64,000 bases of DNA from UBA1422 sp041859095 (lineage in GTDB: Bacteria; Bacillota; Clostridia; Peptostreptococcales; Anaerovoracaceae). Position numbers and translations under genes: made by a program. The DNA lies in NCBI GenBank assembly GCA_041859095.1, contig JBHEKY010000011.1, positions 31,981-95,980 of the forward strand, in the 5' to 3' direction. Position 1 is the first letter of the stretch; each line of letters opens with the position of its first letter. The notes under the pieces were generated by a model. It had not been told where the DNA came from and did not search any database. It saw nothing but the letters and a program-made list of their open reading frames with translations. Positions 52,283-60,871 of the stretch are shown here, in pieces.

Positions 52283-54099
52283 TTAACGTACTGCCAAAAC
52301 ATGTATCAGACAAAATTGCAGCCGGAGAAGTAGTCGAACGGCCTGTTTCGATTATGAAAGAATTGGTAGAAAATTCCATTGATGCAGGTGCCACAAGTAT
52401 TGTGGTTGAAATCAAGAATGGCGGAAAAAACTATCTTCGTGTCACTGACAATGGCTGTGGCATTCCTTCCGATCAGGTTGTATTAGCCTTTCAACGCCAT
52501 GCAACCAGCAAAATCAAGGAAGCAGAAGATCTTGATCATATTTACACCCTTGGTTTTCGAGGTGAAGCACTGACAAGCATCGCCGCCGTATCGCGAACCG
52601 AAATTGTTACCAAAGATCATTCAGAAAAGATTGGCTCTCGAGTTCTAATTGAAGGCGGTGAACTCTTTTCTCAAACAGCAACCGGTTGTCCTGACGGTAC
52701 AACCATCATCGTACGTGATTTGTTTTACAACACACCAGCAAGGTTAAAGTTTTTGAAACCAGATGCCACAGAAAGCGGTTTAATCATCGAATTTATCACC
52801 CAAATGGCTTTGGCTTATCCAAGAATTCGCTTTCGTATGATCAACAATGAACAACCAATGTTTTCAACTCAGGGTAATGGCAATCGTCTTCAAGGAATCC
52901 ACACTCTTTATGGCAGAATCAATGGTGGAATGCTTCTCTCGGTTGAATCAAATGTAGATTCCTATCGTTTGGAAGGTTATATTTCTGATCCGGGAGAACA
53001 CCGATCTAACAGAAAATCACAGATTTTCTTTGTCAACGGTCGCGTTATTAACAACAAAACACTGGAAAGAGCGTTGGATAAAGCATACGCACAACGACTT
53101 TTCGATGGAAGGCATCCTATTGCTTATCTTTTCTTAGAAGTTCCTGCGGAAGATTTGGATGTGAATATTCATCCTAATAAACGAGAAGTACGTTTTCATC
53201 GCGAATCGGATGTTGAAGAGTTCGTTAAAACCGCATTAACCAAGACGCTACAGGGAAGGGAAGCAATTCCAGGATTATCCAAAGAAAAAACCCCCAAACC
53301 ATCCTTTCGTCAAAATTTTCAAGACACGCGGGAAAAACCAGTGGAACCCCATAACCATCAGCAAGTAGACATAAAATCATTATTGTCTTCATTGAGAGAT
53401 CAGCAACAAACGATTGCGGAAGAAATGCCGGAAGAATTGACGATTAATCCGCGACAGGAACAACCTCTAGACTCGTTAAAAGTTCCTGATTTACAATTTT
53501 CAGAAACGACAGACAACCGTTTTCATCCGGAAGCGCTGACAGCTATGGGCGTTGCTTTTGGAACGTATATCATTGCTACTGATGACGATACCTTGTATCT
53601 TATTGATCAGCATGCTGCACATGAACGAATTTTATTCGAACAGATTATGGCCCAAATGGAAACAAGAGAAAAGGTAAGGCAGACAATTTTGATACCATTT
53701 ATTGTCAAGTGTAGCATCACAGAAAACGTAAGGGCAGAAGACTGGATTCAGGTTCTCTTCGATATGGGATATATCCTGGAGCTTTTTGGTCCCAGCACCT
53801 ATTTGGTGAAAGAAATTCCCGGATTTTTGTCATATGAAGAAGCAGAACGGTTTGTATCCGATTTTCTGGATCATGTCACGGATGATTTGGATTTCAAAGA
53901 TCAAAAGGTATTAACAAAAGCGGCTTCCAATGCCTGCAAAGAGGCTGTGAAAGGCCGGGAACACCTTTCTTCTGAAGAAATCGACGAATTATTAATTCGG
54001 TTAAGTCAATGTAAAAATCCTTTGTCCTGCCCACACGGCAGACCAACTTTCATCCGATTTCCACAATATGAAATTCAAAGAAAATTCAGGAGGAAGTAA
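52279..54099 (+). CDS. mutL: DNA mismatch repair protein MutL
   Basis: GHKL ATPase of mismatch repair, 606 residues. N-terminal ATPase motifs: ERPVSIMKELVENSIDAGAT, DNGCGIP, GFRGEALTSIA. The C-terminal domain contains the metal-binding nicking-endonuclease motif DQHAAHERILFE (about 443-454) and CPHGRPTFIRF, so this MutL should nick DNA itself, as in organisms without MutH. Confidence 0.98.
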   Translation: MINVLPKHVSDKIAAGEVVERPVSIMKELVENSIDAGATSIVVEIKNGGKNYLRVTDNGCGIPSDQVVLAFQRHATSKIKEAEDLDHIYTLGFRGEALTSIAAVSRTEIVTKDHSEKIGSRVLIEGGELFSQTATGCPDGTTIIVRDLFYNTPARLKFLKPDATESGLIIEFITQMALAYPRIRFRMINNEQPMFSTQGNGNRLQGIHTLYGRINGGMLLSVESNVDSYRLEGYISDPGEHRSNRKSQIFFVNGRVINNKTLERALDKAYAQRLFDGRHPIAYLFLEVPAEDLDVNIHPNKREVRFHRESDVEEFVKTALTKTLQGREAIPGLSKEKTPKPSFRQNFQDTREKPVEPHNHQQVDIKSLLSSLRDQQQTIAEEMPEELTINPRQEQPLDSLKVPDLQFSETTDNRFHPEALTAMGVAFGTYIIATDDDTLYLIDQHAAHERILFEQIMAQMETREKVRQTILIPFIVKCSITENVRAEDWIQVLFDMGYILELFGPSTYLVKEIPGFLSYEEAERFVSDFLDHVTDDLDFKDQKVLTKAASNACKEAVKGREHLSSEEIDELLIRLSQCKNPLSCPHGRPTFIRFPQYEIQRKFRRK

Positions 54100-54102
54100 C
54101 CG

Positions 54103-55035
54103 GTGAAACAGACTATCATTGTCATTGCCGGTCCGACCGCAGTGGGCAAAACAGATATTTCTCTCCAAGTTGCTACTCAATTGAAGGGACAAATCGTCTC
54201 CTGCGATTCCATGCAATTATACAAATATATGGATATTGGCAGTGCAAAACCCACCAAAGAACAACTAGAAATGGTTCCACATCATTTAATCGATATCATA
54301 GATCCAAAGGAATCCTTTTCTGTTGTTCAATACCAGCGATTGGCTAAAGAGGCGATCCATCAGATTTTCGACCAAGGTCAAATCCCGGTCATCACAGGCG
54401 GAACCGGCCTTTATCTGAATGCTTTGCTTTATGATATGGATTTTGGAGCCAATCCAGGAGATACTGATTATAGGGATACCCTTTTTGATATTGCAAAAAC
54501 CCAAGGCAACGAAACCTTATTTGCCAAATTACAAAATGTGGATCCCTGTGCGGCAGAACGAATTCACCCGAACAATGTTAAGCGTGTGGTTCGTGCCTTA
54601 GAAGCACATCGTTTCAACGGAACAGGACTTGCAGATTTCGCTTCAGTCAATCAGAAGACCAGCGATTACGATGCAATCCTGATTGGTTTGACAAGGGAAC
54701 GTAGCGAACTTTACCAAAGAATCGAGGCACGTGTTGATAAGTTAATGAAAGAAGGTCTATTGGAAGAGGTGCAATCCCTCAAAAATATGGGGTTTTCTTC
54801 AGCGGATATCGCCATGAAAGGCATCGGATACAAAGAACTCCTGGATTACCTGGAAGAAACATACGATCTGCCAACGGCAATTGATTTAATCAAGAAAAAC
54901 ACCCGCCACTATGCGAAGAGACAGATGACCTGGTTTAAACGTTATCCTGAAATGCAATGGTTCAATTTATCGGAAAATCACAATGAAGAACAATCCATGG
55001 AGAAGATAATGTCATGGCTGCACAAAAAAAGATAA
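54103..55035 (+). CDS. miaA: tRNA dimethylallyltransferase
   Basis: Adds a dimethylallyl group from DMAPP to A37 of UNN-decoding tRNAs. The 310 residues carry the P-loop AGPTAVGKTDIS, DSMQLYKYMDIGSAKPT, HHLIDI, TGGTGLYLNALL and RQMTWFKR. The start is GTG with AGGAGG about 9 nt upstream. It follows mutL, as in many Firmicutes, but hfq is absent here. Its end overlaps the recombinase gene by 22 bp. Confidence 0.97.
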   Translation: MKQTIIVIAGPTAVGKTDISLQVATQLKGQIVSCDSMQLYKYMDIGSAKPTKEQLEMVPHHLIDIIDPKESFSVVQYQRLAKEAIHQIFDQGQIPVITGGTGLYLNALLYDMDFGANPGDTDYRDTLFDIAKTQGNETLFAKLQNVDPCAAERIHPNNVKRVVRALEAHRFNGTGLADFASVNQKTSDYDAILIGLTRERSELYQRIEARVDKLMKEGLLEEVQSLKNMGFSSADIAMKGIGYKELLDYLEETYDLPTAIDLIKKNTRHYAKRQMTWFKRYPEMQWFNLSENHNEEQSMEKIMSWLHKKR

Positions 55036-56168
55036 TCCTACATAACAAGAGCGACAAGCCCGATAACGTAGTGCTGAAGGAACATGATATCGTTACGAAA
55101 TGTGAAGCCATTCAGCTTCGTTTGCCCGGATTTATGAATGGCTATTTTGTTTATCTCAAAGGAAATGTCTTGCCAATGACTCGGTTAGCTTATTTGCAGG
55201 ATATCCATTTTTTCTGCGAATACCTCATACATCAAACTGACTGCACAAAAGCGTCCAGCCCAAAAGAAATCAGCTTGCATGAGTTCGAAGGAATCCGATC
55301 TGTGGATATTAATTTATTTATCGATTATTGTCGTAAATATGAACGTGAAACTGACAATGCAGTGTATATCTATGAAAACAGCAATAAAACCCTTGCTAGA
55401 AAGAAATCCTCTGTTTCCGTGCTGTTTAAGCAGCTGTACCGTGATCAGTTATTAGGAAAGAACATTACCGATGGATTTGATCCAATCCGAGTTCCAAAGC
55501 CCGGAGAGCGAGAAATCAAAGCATTGCAGGATAATGAAGTCATGGTTATGTTGGATGCGGTAAGCACCGGGAATGGGCTGACTGGCAAAGAGATGGAATA
55601 CTGGCAGAAGACAAAAAAACGAGATAAGGCGATTTTGATTCTGTTTTTGACCTATGGATTACGACTTTCGGAATTGCAGCAACTAAACGTTGCTTCATTC
55701 CACTTTGGCAGGGGAGAATTTAAAATTTACAGGAAACGGGGCAAAGAATCCACAATGCCTTTGAACCGTTCTGTTACAATGACTATCCGGGATTATATTG
55801 ATAACGAACGGCACGAGACCGACTCCGTTGATTTAAACAATAAAGATGCATTATTCCTGTCGCTCCAAGGAAAAAGAATGACGGAGCGGCAAATTAGAGA
55901 GCTGGTAAAGAAGTATACTTCAATCGGCATGAAAACCTCTAGAAACAGTGGTTTCAGCCCTCATAAGCTACGTGCAACCGCAGCTACAAGTCTGATTGGC
56001 AGAGGCAATTCAATATTCGATGTACAACATTTGCTGGATCATGAACAAGTTACTACGACACAGCTTTATGCCGCCCACAAAATGAATGTCAAGAGAGATT
56101 TGGTCAACGACATGGAATGGGAAATAGAAAGAAAGGAACAGGGGACAGGAAACAATGAAAACGATTAA
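55014..56168 (+). CDS. Tyrosine recombinase (Xer-like, possibly XerS-type)
   Basis: 384 residues: an N-terminal SAM-like core-binding domain (about 40-160) and a catalytic domain (about 170-370) with all expected residues: Arg217 (YGLRLSEL), His317 and Arg320 (HKLR), His343 (LLDHE) and the Tyr352 nucleophile (QLYAAH). It is longer than XerC/XerD (about 300) and nearer to streptococcal XerS (about 356); XerS identity is a guess from length. It is embedded in a housekeeping operon with overlapping ends, and there are no phage genes or attachment sites nearby, which argues against an integrase. Confidence 0.88.
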   Translation: MAAQKKIILHNKSDKPDNVVLKEHDIVTKCEAIQLRLPGFMNGYFVYLKGNVLPMTRLAYLQDIHFFCEYLIHQTDCTKASSPKEISLHEFEGIRSVDINLFIDYCRKYERETDNAVYIYENSNKTLARKKSSVSVLFKQLYRDQLLGKNITDGFDPIRVPKPGEREIKALQDNEVMVMLDAVSTGNGLTGKEMEYWQKTKKRDKAILILFLTYGLRLSELQQLNVASFHFGRGEFKIYRKRGKESTMPLNRSVTMTIRDYIDNERHETDSVDLNNKDALFLSLQGKRMTERQIRELVKKYTSIGMKTSRNSGFSPHKLRATAATSLIGRGNSIFDVQHLLDHEQVTTTQLYAAHKMNVKRDLVNDMEWEIERKEQGTGNNEND

Positions 56169-56769
56169 AAATCAGTACAGACTCGCCACAGACTTTCTCT
56201 TTCGAGAGATGACCTTTTACTTTTTTCTTACAGTAGGTATCTTTGTATTGCTCACGATTTTTACAACGTATTTATTTGGAGAAAATCCAGAGTTATCTCA
56301 AACCCTAATTACGAAGCTGATTGATAACTTTCAAGGAATCATGGAAAATGGAGAGATTTCTTTCATACAGTTGTTTTTAAAAAATCTCCAAGCCTCCGTA
56401 CTTGGAGTGTTGGTGGGCTTGATTCCATTCCTGTTTCTGCCTTTATTGGGTATATTTTCCAATGCCGCCGTGATGGGTTTGGTATTTTCTCAAATCACTT
56501 CAGCATTGCCACTGTGGAAGGTCATCGTCTTTGGCATATTGCCCCATGGCATCTTCGAACTAACAGCAGTCTTCCTTTGTTATTCAATGGGTATTAGTAT
56601 CTGTTGGAATCTTACAAAAAAAATCGTTGGCCAAAGACAGCATGAACACATGAAAAATTTACTTCAGAATTGTCTTAGGGCAACTGTATTAATCGTGCTG
56701 CCACTCCTTGTCATTGCAGCTTTGGTTGAAACCTATATCACCGTGCAGATTGTAACTGCATTTATGTAA
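56155..56769 (+). CDS. SpoIIM-family (stage II sporulation protein M) membrane protein
   Basis: 204 residues with about five hydrophobic helices and the family core FLKNLQASVLGVLVGLIPF followed by FGILPHGIFELTAVFL. In spore formers SpoIIM acts with SpoIID/P in engulfment, but relatives occur in non-sporulating species, so this gene does not by itself show sporulation. The ATG overlaps the recombinase end by 14 bp. Confidence 0.88.
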   Translation: MKTIKNQYRLATDFLFREMTFYFFLTVGIFVLLTIFTTYLFGENPELSQTLITKLIDNFQGIMENGEISFIQLFLKNLQASVLGVLVGLIPFLFLPLLGIFSNAAVMGLVFSQITSALPLWKVIVFGILPHGIFELTAVFLCYSMGISICWNLTKKIVGQRQHEHMKNLLQNCLRATVLIVLPLLVIAALVETYITVQIVTAFM

Positions 56770-56791
56770 ACAACATAGGAGAGCAAATCCA

Positions 56792-58135
56792 ATGAATCAA
56801 AATCCTCAACAACCTTCAAATGAATGCAACACTGACGTCTCATTAACAATGACGGAAAAGTATTTGTCCGACCACTTTGCCATCGCTCCGTGGGTACTTT
56901 CACAGGTCCGTAACGGAGAAGAGCAAATTAGGACACAGTTTTCGAAGTTAGATGACATTATGGCATTCAATCAATACAAAGTGCTGGATGCCTTCCAAAA
57001 AAACAGAATCTCCGACATGCACTTTGCCTGGCAAACCGGATATGGTTATAACGACCCGGGAAGAGAAGCTCTTGAAAAAGTCTATGCGGATATTTTTTGC
57101 ACCGAAGCGGCACTGGTTCGACCCACCATTGTGAATGGAACCCATGCGTTGACTTTAACCTTCTCCGGTATTCTAAGACCAGGTGACGAGTTGATTTATT
57201 GCACAGGCAAACCTTACGATACCTTGGAAGAAGTCATTGGAATCAGAGGGGAAAACAATGGATCTCTAAAAGAGTTTGGGATAACCTATCAGCAAGTTGA
57301 GCTTCAACCGGATGGATCTATTGATTTTGACACATTAAAAAGAACTATCACGCCAAAAACAAAGATGATTTCATTACAGCGTGCCACGGGATATGGATGG
57401 CGAAAAGCTATTACTATAAAACAAATCCAGGAATGGACGTCTTTTGTAAAGAAAATAAACCCAGGCATCATATGTATGGTTGATAACTGCTACGGGGAAT
57501 TTTTAGATACTGTTGAGCCAACTCAGCTCGGAGTTGATTTGATGGCCGGATCCCTCATAAAAAATCCCGGAGGTGGTCTTGCCTTGACTGGTGGTTACAT
57601 TGTGGGACGTCAAGAATTAATTGATTTGGTCTCTTATCGGATGACTTCGCCGGGAATCGGTGGCGAGTGTGGCTTGACCTTCGGACAAACACGCAACATG
57701 TTCCAAGGATTATTTTTAGCACCTAAAACAGTCAACGGTGCTGTAAAAGGGGCTGTTCTTTGCAGTCAGGTGTTCGGCAACTTGGGTTATTCCGTGTGTC
57801 CGGACGCCAATGCGGATCGAAGTGATATCATTCAGGCAATTCAGTTGGGTACTCCTGAAGCGGTCATTGCTTTTTGTAAGGGAATTCAAGCTGCTGCACC
57901 TATTGATGCGCATGTAGATCCCCTCCCGTGGAATATGCCTGGATATGAAGATCAGGTCATTATGGCTGCGGGCGCGTTTATTCAGGGTTCTTCCATTGAA
58001 TTAAGTGCTGATGCACCAATCAGACCACCGTATAATGTATATTTTCAAGGTGGCTTGACCTACGAACACAGTAAGTTCGGTGTAATTCGAGCGCTACAGG
58101 AGTTATATCAAAAGGGGCACATTCAAGTTTTATAA
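56792..58135 (+). CDS. Methionine gamma-lyase-family PLP enzyme (YnbB-type, "aluminum resistance")
   Basis: 447 residues, fold type I PLP enzyme. Visible are VRPTIVNGTHALTL, GDELIYCTGKPYDTLEEVIG, MVDNCYGEFLD and the likely Schiff-base Lys257 in AGSLIKNPGGGLALTGGY. Homologues such as YnbB follow miaA/hfq in Firmicutes, and their physiological substrate is unknown. TAGGAG precedes the ATG by about 9 nt. Confidence 0.92.
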   Translation: MNQNPQQPSNECNTDVSLTMTEKYLSDHFAIAPWVLSQVRNGEEQIRTQFSKLDDIMAFNQYKVLDAFQKNRISDMHFAWQTGYGYNDPGREALEKVYADIFCTEAALVRPTIVNGTHALTLTFSGILRPGDELIYCTGKPYDTLEEVIGIRGENNGSLKEFGITYQQVELQPDGSIDFDTLKRTITPKTKMISLQRATGYGWRKAITIKQIQEWTSFVKKINPGIICMVDNCYGEFLDTVEPTQLGVDLMAGSLIKNPGGGLALTGGYIVGRQELIDLVSYRMTSPGIGGECGLTFGQTRNMFQGLFLAPKTVNGAVKGAVLCSQVFGNLGYSVCPDANADRSDIIQAIQLGTPEAVIAFCKGIQAAAPIDAHVDPLPWNMPGYEDQVIMAAGAFIQGSSIELSADAPIRPPYNVYFQGGLTYEHSKFGVIRALQELYQKGHIQVL

Positions 58136-58145
58136 GGTGCAAAGG

Positions 58146-58913
58146 ATGCAAGATCAAAGAAAAGAAAGAATACGAAAAAGGATAAAATTCATATCTGTAG
58201 TCCTAAAATTTTCCTTGCTTATGGTGATATTAGTTTGTATCCCTTTGTATATTTGGTTCTTTCAACAGGATTTCATTCAGCAGTTCTCTGATATTGATCG
58301 TGTAAAGACTTTTTTCGTTCAGTATAAAGCCGAAAGCATTTTTATCTACATCGGGTTACAGATGATACAGATTATCATCAGCTTAATTCCCGGACAGGCG
58401 TTACAGTTCGCCGCTGGCTTGGTTTACGGCTTTTGGGCTGGTTTACTGATTTCTATAATTGGTGCTGTAGCTGGCACCATTGCGACGTATTATCTTGCAC
58501 AATTTCTGGGCAAGGATGCCCTGCACGTCCTTTTTGGGAAAAGACATATTGAAGAATATCTGCAAAAAATTAATAGTAAAAAAGGGTATATCCTTGTTTT
58601 TCTCATCTATCTCATTCCCGGGGTTCCAAAAGACCTCTGCTCCTATGCAGCCGGTTTGTCTAATATGGAATTAAAAGCGTTTTTAATCCTTTCTACAATA
58701 GGTCGAACACCTGGGATGATGGGAAGTTTACTTATTGGGAAAGAAATAGGAGAGGGTAACTACACCACCGTCATTATTATTGGGATTATCGCCGCTATCC
58801 TGTTTATTTTTGGCATAATCTTTCATTCCAAACTCTCTAATATATTAGATATCATCTATGAGAAACTGTCTAAACCCAGCAAATCGAAAGAAACGGAATC
58901 AAACAATAAATAA
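58146..58913 (+). CDS. TVP38/TMEM64 (DedA-like, SNARE-associated) membrane protein
   Basis: 255 residues, about six hydrophobic segments, with the family core GQALQFAAGLVYGFWAGLL and LIYLIPGVPKDLCSYAAGL. Related proteins are implicated in lipid flipping across membranes; the function here is inferred only at family level. I chose ATG 58146 because AAGGTG ends 6 nt before it; an in-frame GTG at 58137 overlaps that site. It is the last gene of the long cluster. Confidence 0.9.
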   Translation: MQDQRKERIRKRIKFISVVLKFSLLMVILVCIPLYIWFFQQDFIQQFSDIDRVKTFFVQYKAESIFIYIGLQMIQIIISLIPGQALQFAAGLVYGFWAGLLISIIGAVAGTIATYYLAQFLGKDALHVLFGKRHIEEYLQKINSKKGYILVFLIYLIPGVPKDLCSYAAGLSNMELKAFLILSTIGRTPGMMGSLLIGKEIGEGNYTTVIIIGIIAAILFIFGIIFHSKLSNILDIIYEKLSKPSKSKETESNNK

Positions 58914-58938
58914 ATATAAACATTTGTTCTTTTTTCTA

Positions 58939-58967
58939 TTGACACAGAACGCTTATTCGTATACTAT
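58939..58967 (+). promoter_or_regulatory. Promoter of the YneA-like gene
   Basis: TTGACA (58939-58944), a 17-nt spacer and TACTAT (58962-58967). The LexA box begins 7 nt downstream, over the predicted start. Confidence 0.75.
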
Positions 58968-58974
58968 TAAGCAA

Positions 58975-58986
58975 GAACATACGTTC
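58975..58986. promoter_or_regulatory. LexA (SOS) box
   Basis: GAACATACGTTC matches the Firmicutes LexA/DinR consensus GAAC-N4-GTTC. It overlaps the predicted transcription start of the LysM gene. A weaker copy, AAACATTTGTTC, lies at 58918-58929 upstream of the -35. Confidence 0.8.
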
Positions 58987-59014
58987 AGTAGGTGAGGAGA
59001 GTGGAGGTATTGTC

Positions 59015-59317
59015 GTGAATACGAAGAAGAAGTATCGGATTAAATCAAGAGTGCGTTTCTTTTCTTGTATTTTGATCATCATGCTGCTAACAGTATCTGC
59101 AGCCAATACATTATTGGGCTTAAATAATGCCGAAGGTCAAACGAAAGATCAGTTTATGGTAGTCGAAGTTTTATACGGTGATACCATTTGGGATATAGCC
59201 CAGGAACATCTATCAGAAGGGATGGATTTACGAAAAGCAGTACACGTGATCATGTTATTAAATGACATATCATCCGAAGAACTTCAACCGGGACAAACGT
59301 TAAAAATACCGGTTTAA
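59015..59317 (+). CDS. YneA-like LysM membrane protein (SOS division inhibitor candidate)
   Basis: 100 residues: basic N terminus, one membrane helix (about 13-32), and a single C-terminal LysM domain (about 47-99, VLYGDTIWDIAQEHL to LQPGQTLKIPV). Size and layout match YneA, the LexA-controlled cell-division suppressor of Bacillus, and the LexA box at its promoter supports this. The start is a GTG with GGAGG 8 nt upstream. lexA, the usual divergent neighbour, is not here. Function is inferred from architecture plus operator. Confidence 0.85.
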   Translation: MNTKKKYRIKSRVRFFSCILIIMLLTVSAANTLLGLNNAEGQTKDQFMVVEVLYGDTIWDIAQEHLSEGMDLRKAVHVIMLLNDISSEELQPGQTLKIPV

Positions 59318-59629
59318 CAAGAGGTATTACGAGTCGACACCATCAAAATAAATCGCTTATATCTCAAAATAAAAGCTCGTTTTTTTGGTGTTTTGACTCA
59401 AAGAGCAGAGCGGAAGGTTTCGATAATTAGAAGGTACGATTAAGTAAAATATAGTGGCAAATTCAGTGGTATGAGCCAGGAATCCAGGATTTTCAAAGAT
59501 TTGAAGCTGCAGTGTGCTATCATTCATAACTATTCCCAAAATTATGATTTTAGGAATAGTTTAATCAATACAATAAGGACCTTTCGGTCCTTATGTTTTT
59601 ATGGCGTTAAGGTTTCCCTTCCCAATATC
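59318..59629. other. 312-bp intergenic region with hairpins, no gene seen
   Basis: No convincing reading frame or RNA gene. A weak possible terminator for the LysM gene (GCTTAT / ATAAAAGC with a bulge, then TCGTTTTTTT) lies near 59354-59383. A long imperfect hairpin lies at 59528-59561 (AACTATTCC, one mismatch, AAAAT, 4-nt loop, and complements). A compact terminator lies at 59573-59600. Confidence 0.5.
59573..59600 (+). terminator. Rho-independent terminator
   Basis: ATAAGGACC-TTTC-GGTCCTTAT, a 9-bp perfect stem, followed by GTTTTT. It could end rightward transcripts from the LysM gene region, and possibly leftward lipoprotein transcripts, though the minus-side T run is poor. Confidence 0.75.
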
Positions 59630-60064
59630 TTACTCTCTTTCAAATACGATAATCATGGTGGCATCTTCTATTTCGATATCCATAAATAATAAATTTTCAA
59701 CCATTTTGACTTCTCTTTCCTGATTGTCAATTGTCAGCGTATATATATTTTCGTTTTCTGTTTTCCACACTCCATCTGAGGCTCCCTTAATCGTTCCAAG
59801 GCTTCCTGTTGCAATCAAGGTATTATCTCCATAAAATTGTATCACAAACGTACTGTCAGTCTGGTTTGTTGGATCTAAAAACGTGGCTGCATCATATTCT
59901 TTGTCACCCACCAACACTTTTACCATATGCCATCGTCCCACAATTTGAGTGTTTTCACCGCAACCAGAAAACACTACTGAACACAATAAAATCAGAACAA
60001 ATAGTAAAACGATTGTTCGTGATATGTTATGTTTTTGGCAAATTTTCAACACATTATTGTTCAA
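59630..60064 (-). CDS. Putative lipoprotein of unknown function
   Basis: 144 residues. A hydrophobic signal (about 17-32) ends in the lipobox FSGC, so it should be a lipid-anchored surface protein. The mature part is a small beta-rich domain (GRWHMVKVLVG, SDGVWKTENENIYTLTI) resembling DUF-type lipocalin-like stress lipoproteins, but I do not recognise the family. The start is a TTG (60064) with GGAGG 8 nt upstream, overlapping ruvX by 11 bp. In many Firmicutes a DUF1292 (YrzB) gene occupies this place. Confidence 0.78.
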   Translation of the reverse strand: MNNNVLKICQKHNISRTIVLLFVLILLCSVVFSGCGENTQIVGRWHMVKVLVGDKEYDAATFLDPTNQTDSTFVIQFYGDNTLIATGSLGTIKGASDGVWKTENENIYTLTIDNQEREVKMVENLLFMDIEIEDATMIIVFERE

Positions 60065-60518
60065 ATCCTAATCCTCCAGCACCGGGCCGATTGTTATTTC
60101 GTTCAAGATAAGACTGTAATATGATTACTGCCGCCTGTTTATCTATCACTTTCTTGCGATCGGCTCGACGTACATCCCCAGAAATCAGAACTTTTTCTGC
60201 CATGACCGTGGTTAACCGTTCATCTTCAAAAGCAATGGTAATATTTCCCATTCCAGTGCTATGCATTTTGTTTTCTAGCATGGTTTGAAATTCTCTAACC
60301 TTTTGGCACTGTAATCCTTCAGAGCCGTCCATGTTCCTTGGAAGCCCCAAAATAACGGTATCACACTCATATTCCCGGATTAGGTCTAATACCTTACCGG
60401 CATCTTTTCGAATGCCTACTCGTTCTATCGTTGTCAAGCCCTGTGCGATGATGCCCAGTTGATCGCTTACCGCCACGCCGATGGTGGCATCCCCTACATC
60501 CAATGCTAATTTTCTCAT
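60054..60518 (-). CDS. ruvX: Holliday junction resolvase RuvX (YqgF family)
   Basis: 154 residues, RNase H-like fold: LALDVGDATIGVAVSD (first Asp), VILGLPRNMDGSEG, FEDERLTTVMAEKVL and DKQAAVIILQSYLE (last catalytic Asp). The family is linked to 16S rRNA 5' processing and Holliday junctions. It lies in the conserved alaS-IreB-ruvX order. AAAGG precedes the ATG. Confidence 0.95.
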   Translation of the reverse strand: MRKLALDVGDATIGVAVSDQLGIIAQGLTTIERVGIRKDAGKVLDLIREYECDTVILGLPRNMDGSEGLQCQKVREFQTMLENKMHSTGMGNITIAFEDERLTTVMAEKVLISGDVRRADRKKVIDKQAAVIILQSYLERNNNRPGAGGLGFEQ

Positions 60519-60530
60519 ATGCGCCTTTCT

Positions 60531-60554
60531 AAAGAAAGCGGGCCAATGGCCCGC
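60531..60554 (-). terminator. Hairpin between the IreB gene and ruvX (minus strand)
   Basis: GCGGGCC-ATT-GGCCCGC followed by TTTCTTT on the minus strand. The stem is strong but the T tract is interrupted, so partial termination is likely and would lower ruvX relative to IreB. Confidence 0.7.
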
Positions 60555-60560
60555 CTCTAG

Positions 60561-60812
60561 TTATTTGTCCAGATACTTTCGCAGAAGTTCTTCTGCTAAA
60601 TCGTCCCGATCCACTTGCCGGATGATATTTCTGGCATTATTGTGGCTGGTAATATAGGAAGGGTCTCCGGAAAGGATGTAGCCGACAATCTGATCAATTG
60701 CATTGTATCCCTTCTCATCCAGGGCGTCATACACCTCCTGCAGAAGCCCTTTAACTGTCAATTGGGCCTTTTTTTCTGTCCCATCGAACAGGATTGTACC
60801 TCGTTTATCCAT
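60561..60812 (-). CDS. IreB-family regulatory phosphoprotein (UPF0297/YrzL)
   Basis: 83 residues beginning MDKRGTILFDGTEKKAQL, then LLQEVYDALDEKGYNAIDQI and VGYILSGDPSYITSH, the hallmark of the family. In Enterococcus IreB is phosphorylated on threonine by the PASTA kinase IreK and affects cephalosporin resistance; threonines near the N terminus (Thr6, Thr12) are present here. I chose the ATG at 60812 with AGGAGG 6-7 nt upstream. Confidence 0.93.
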   Translation of the reverse strand: MDKRGTILFDGTEKKAQLTVKGLLQEVYDALDEKGYNAIDQIVGYILSGDPSYITSHNNARNIIRQVDRDDLAEELLRKYLDK

Positions 60813-60871
60813 TCTGACTCCTCCTCTCAATTTGGTTCGTTATGGTTAATTATAACCGAATCTTTTCATAT

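Noticed and set aside
55014..56168. Phage or mobile-element integrase
   Set aside because: There is no tRNA target, no direct repeats, no excisionase or phage genes, and the gene overlaps miaA and the SpoIIM-like gene in a housekeeping operon.
56155..56769. Evidence that the organism sporulates
   Set aside because: SpoIIM-family proteins also occur in non-sporulating bacteria, and no other sporulation-specific gene is in the window.
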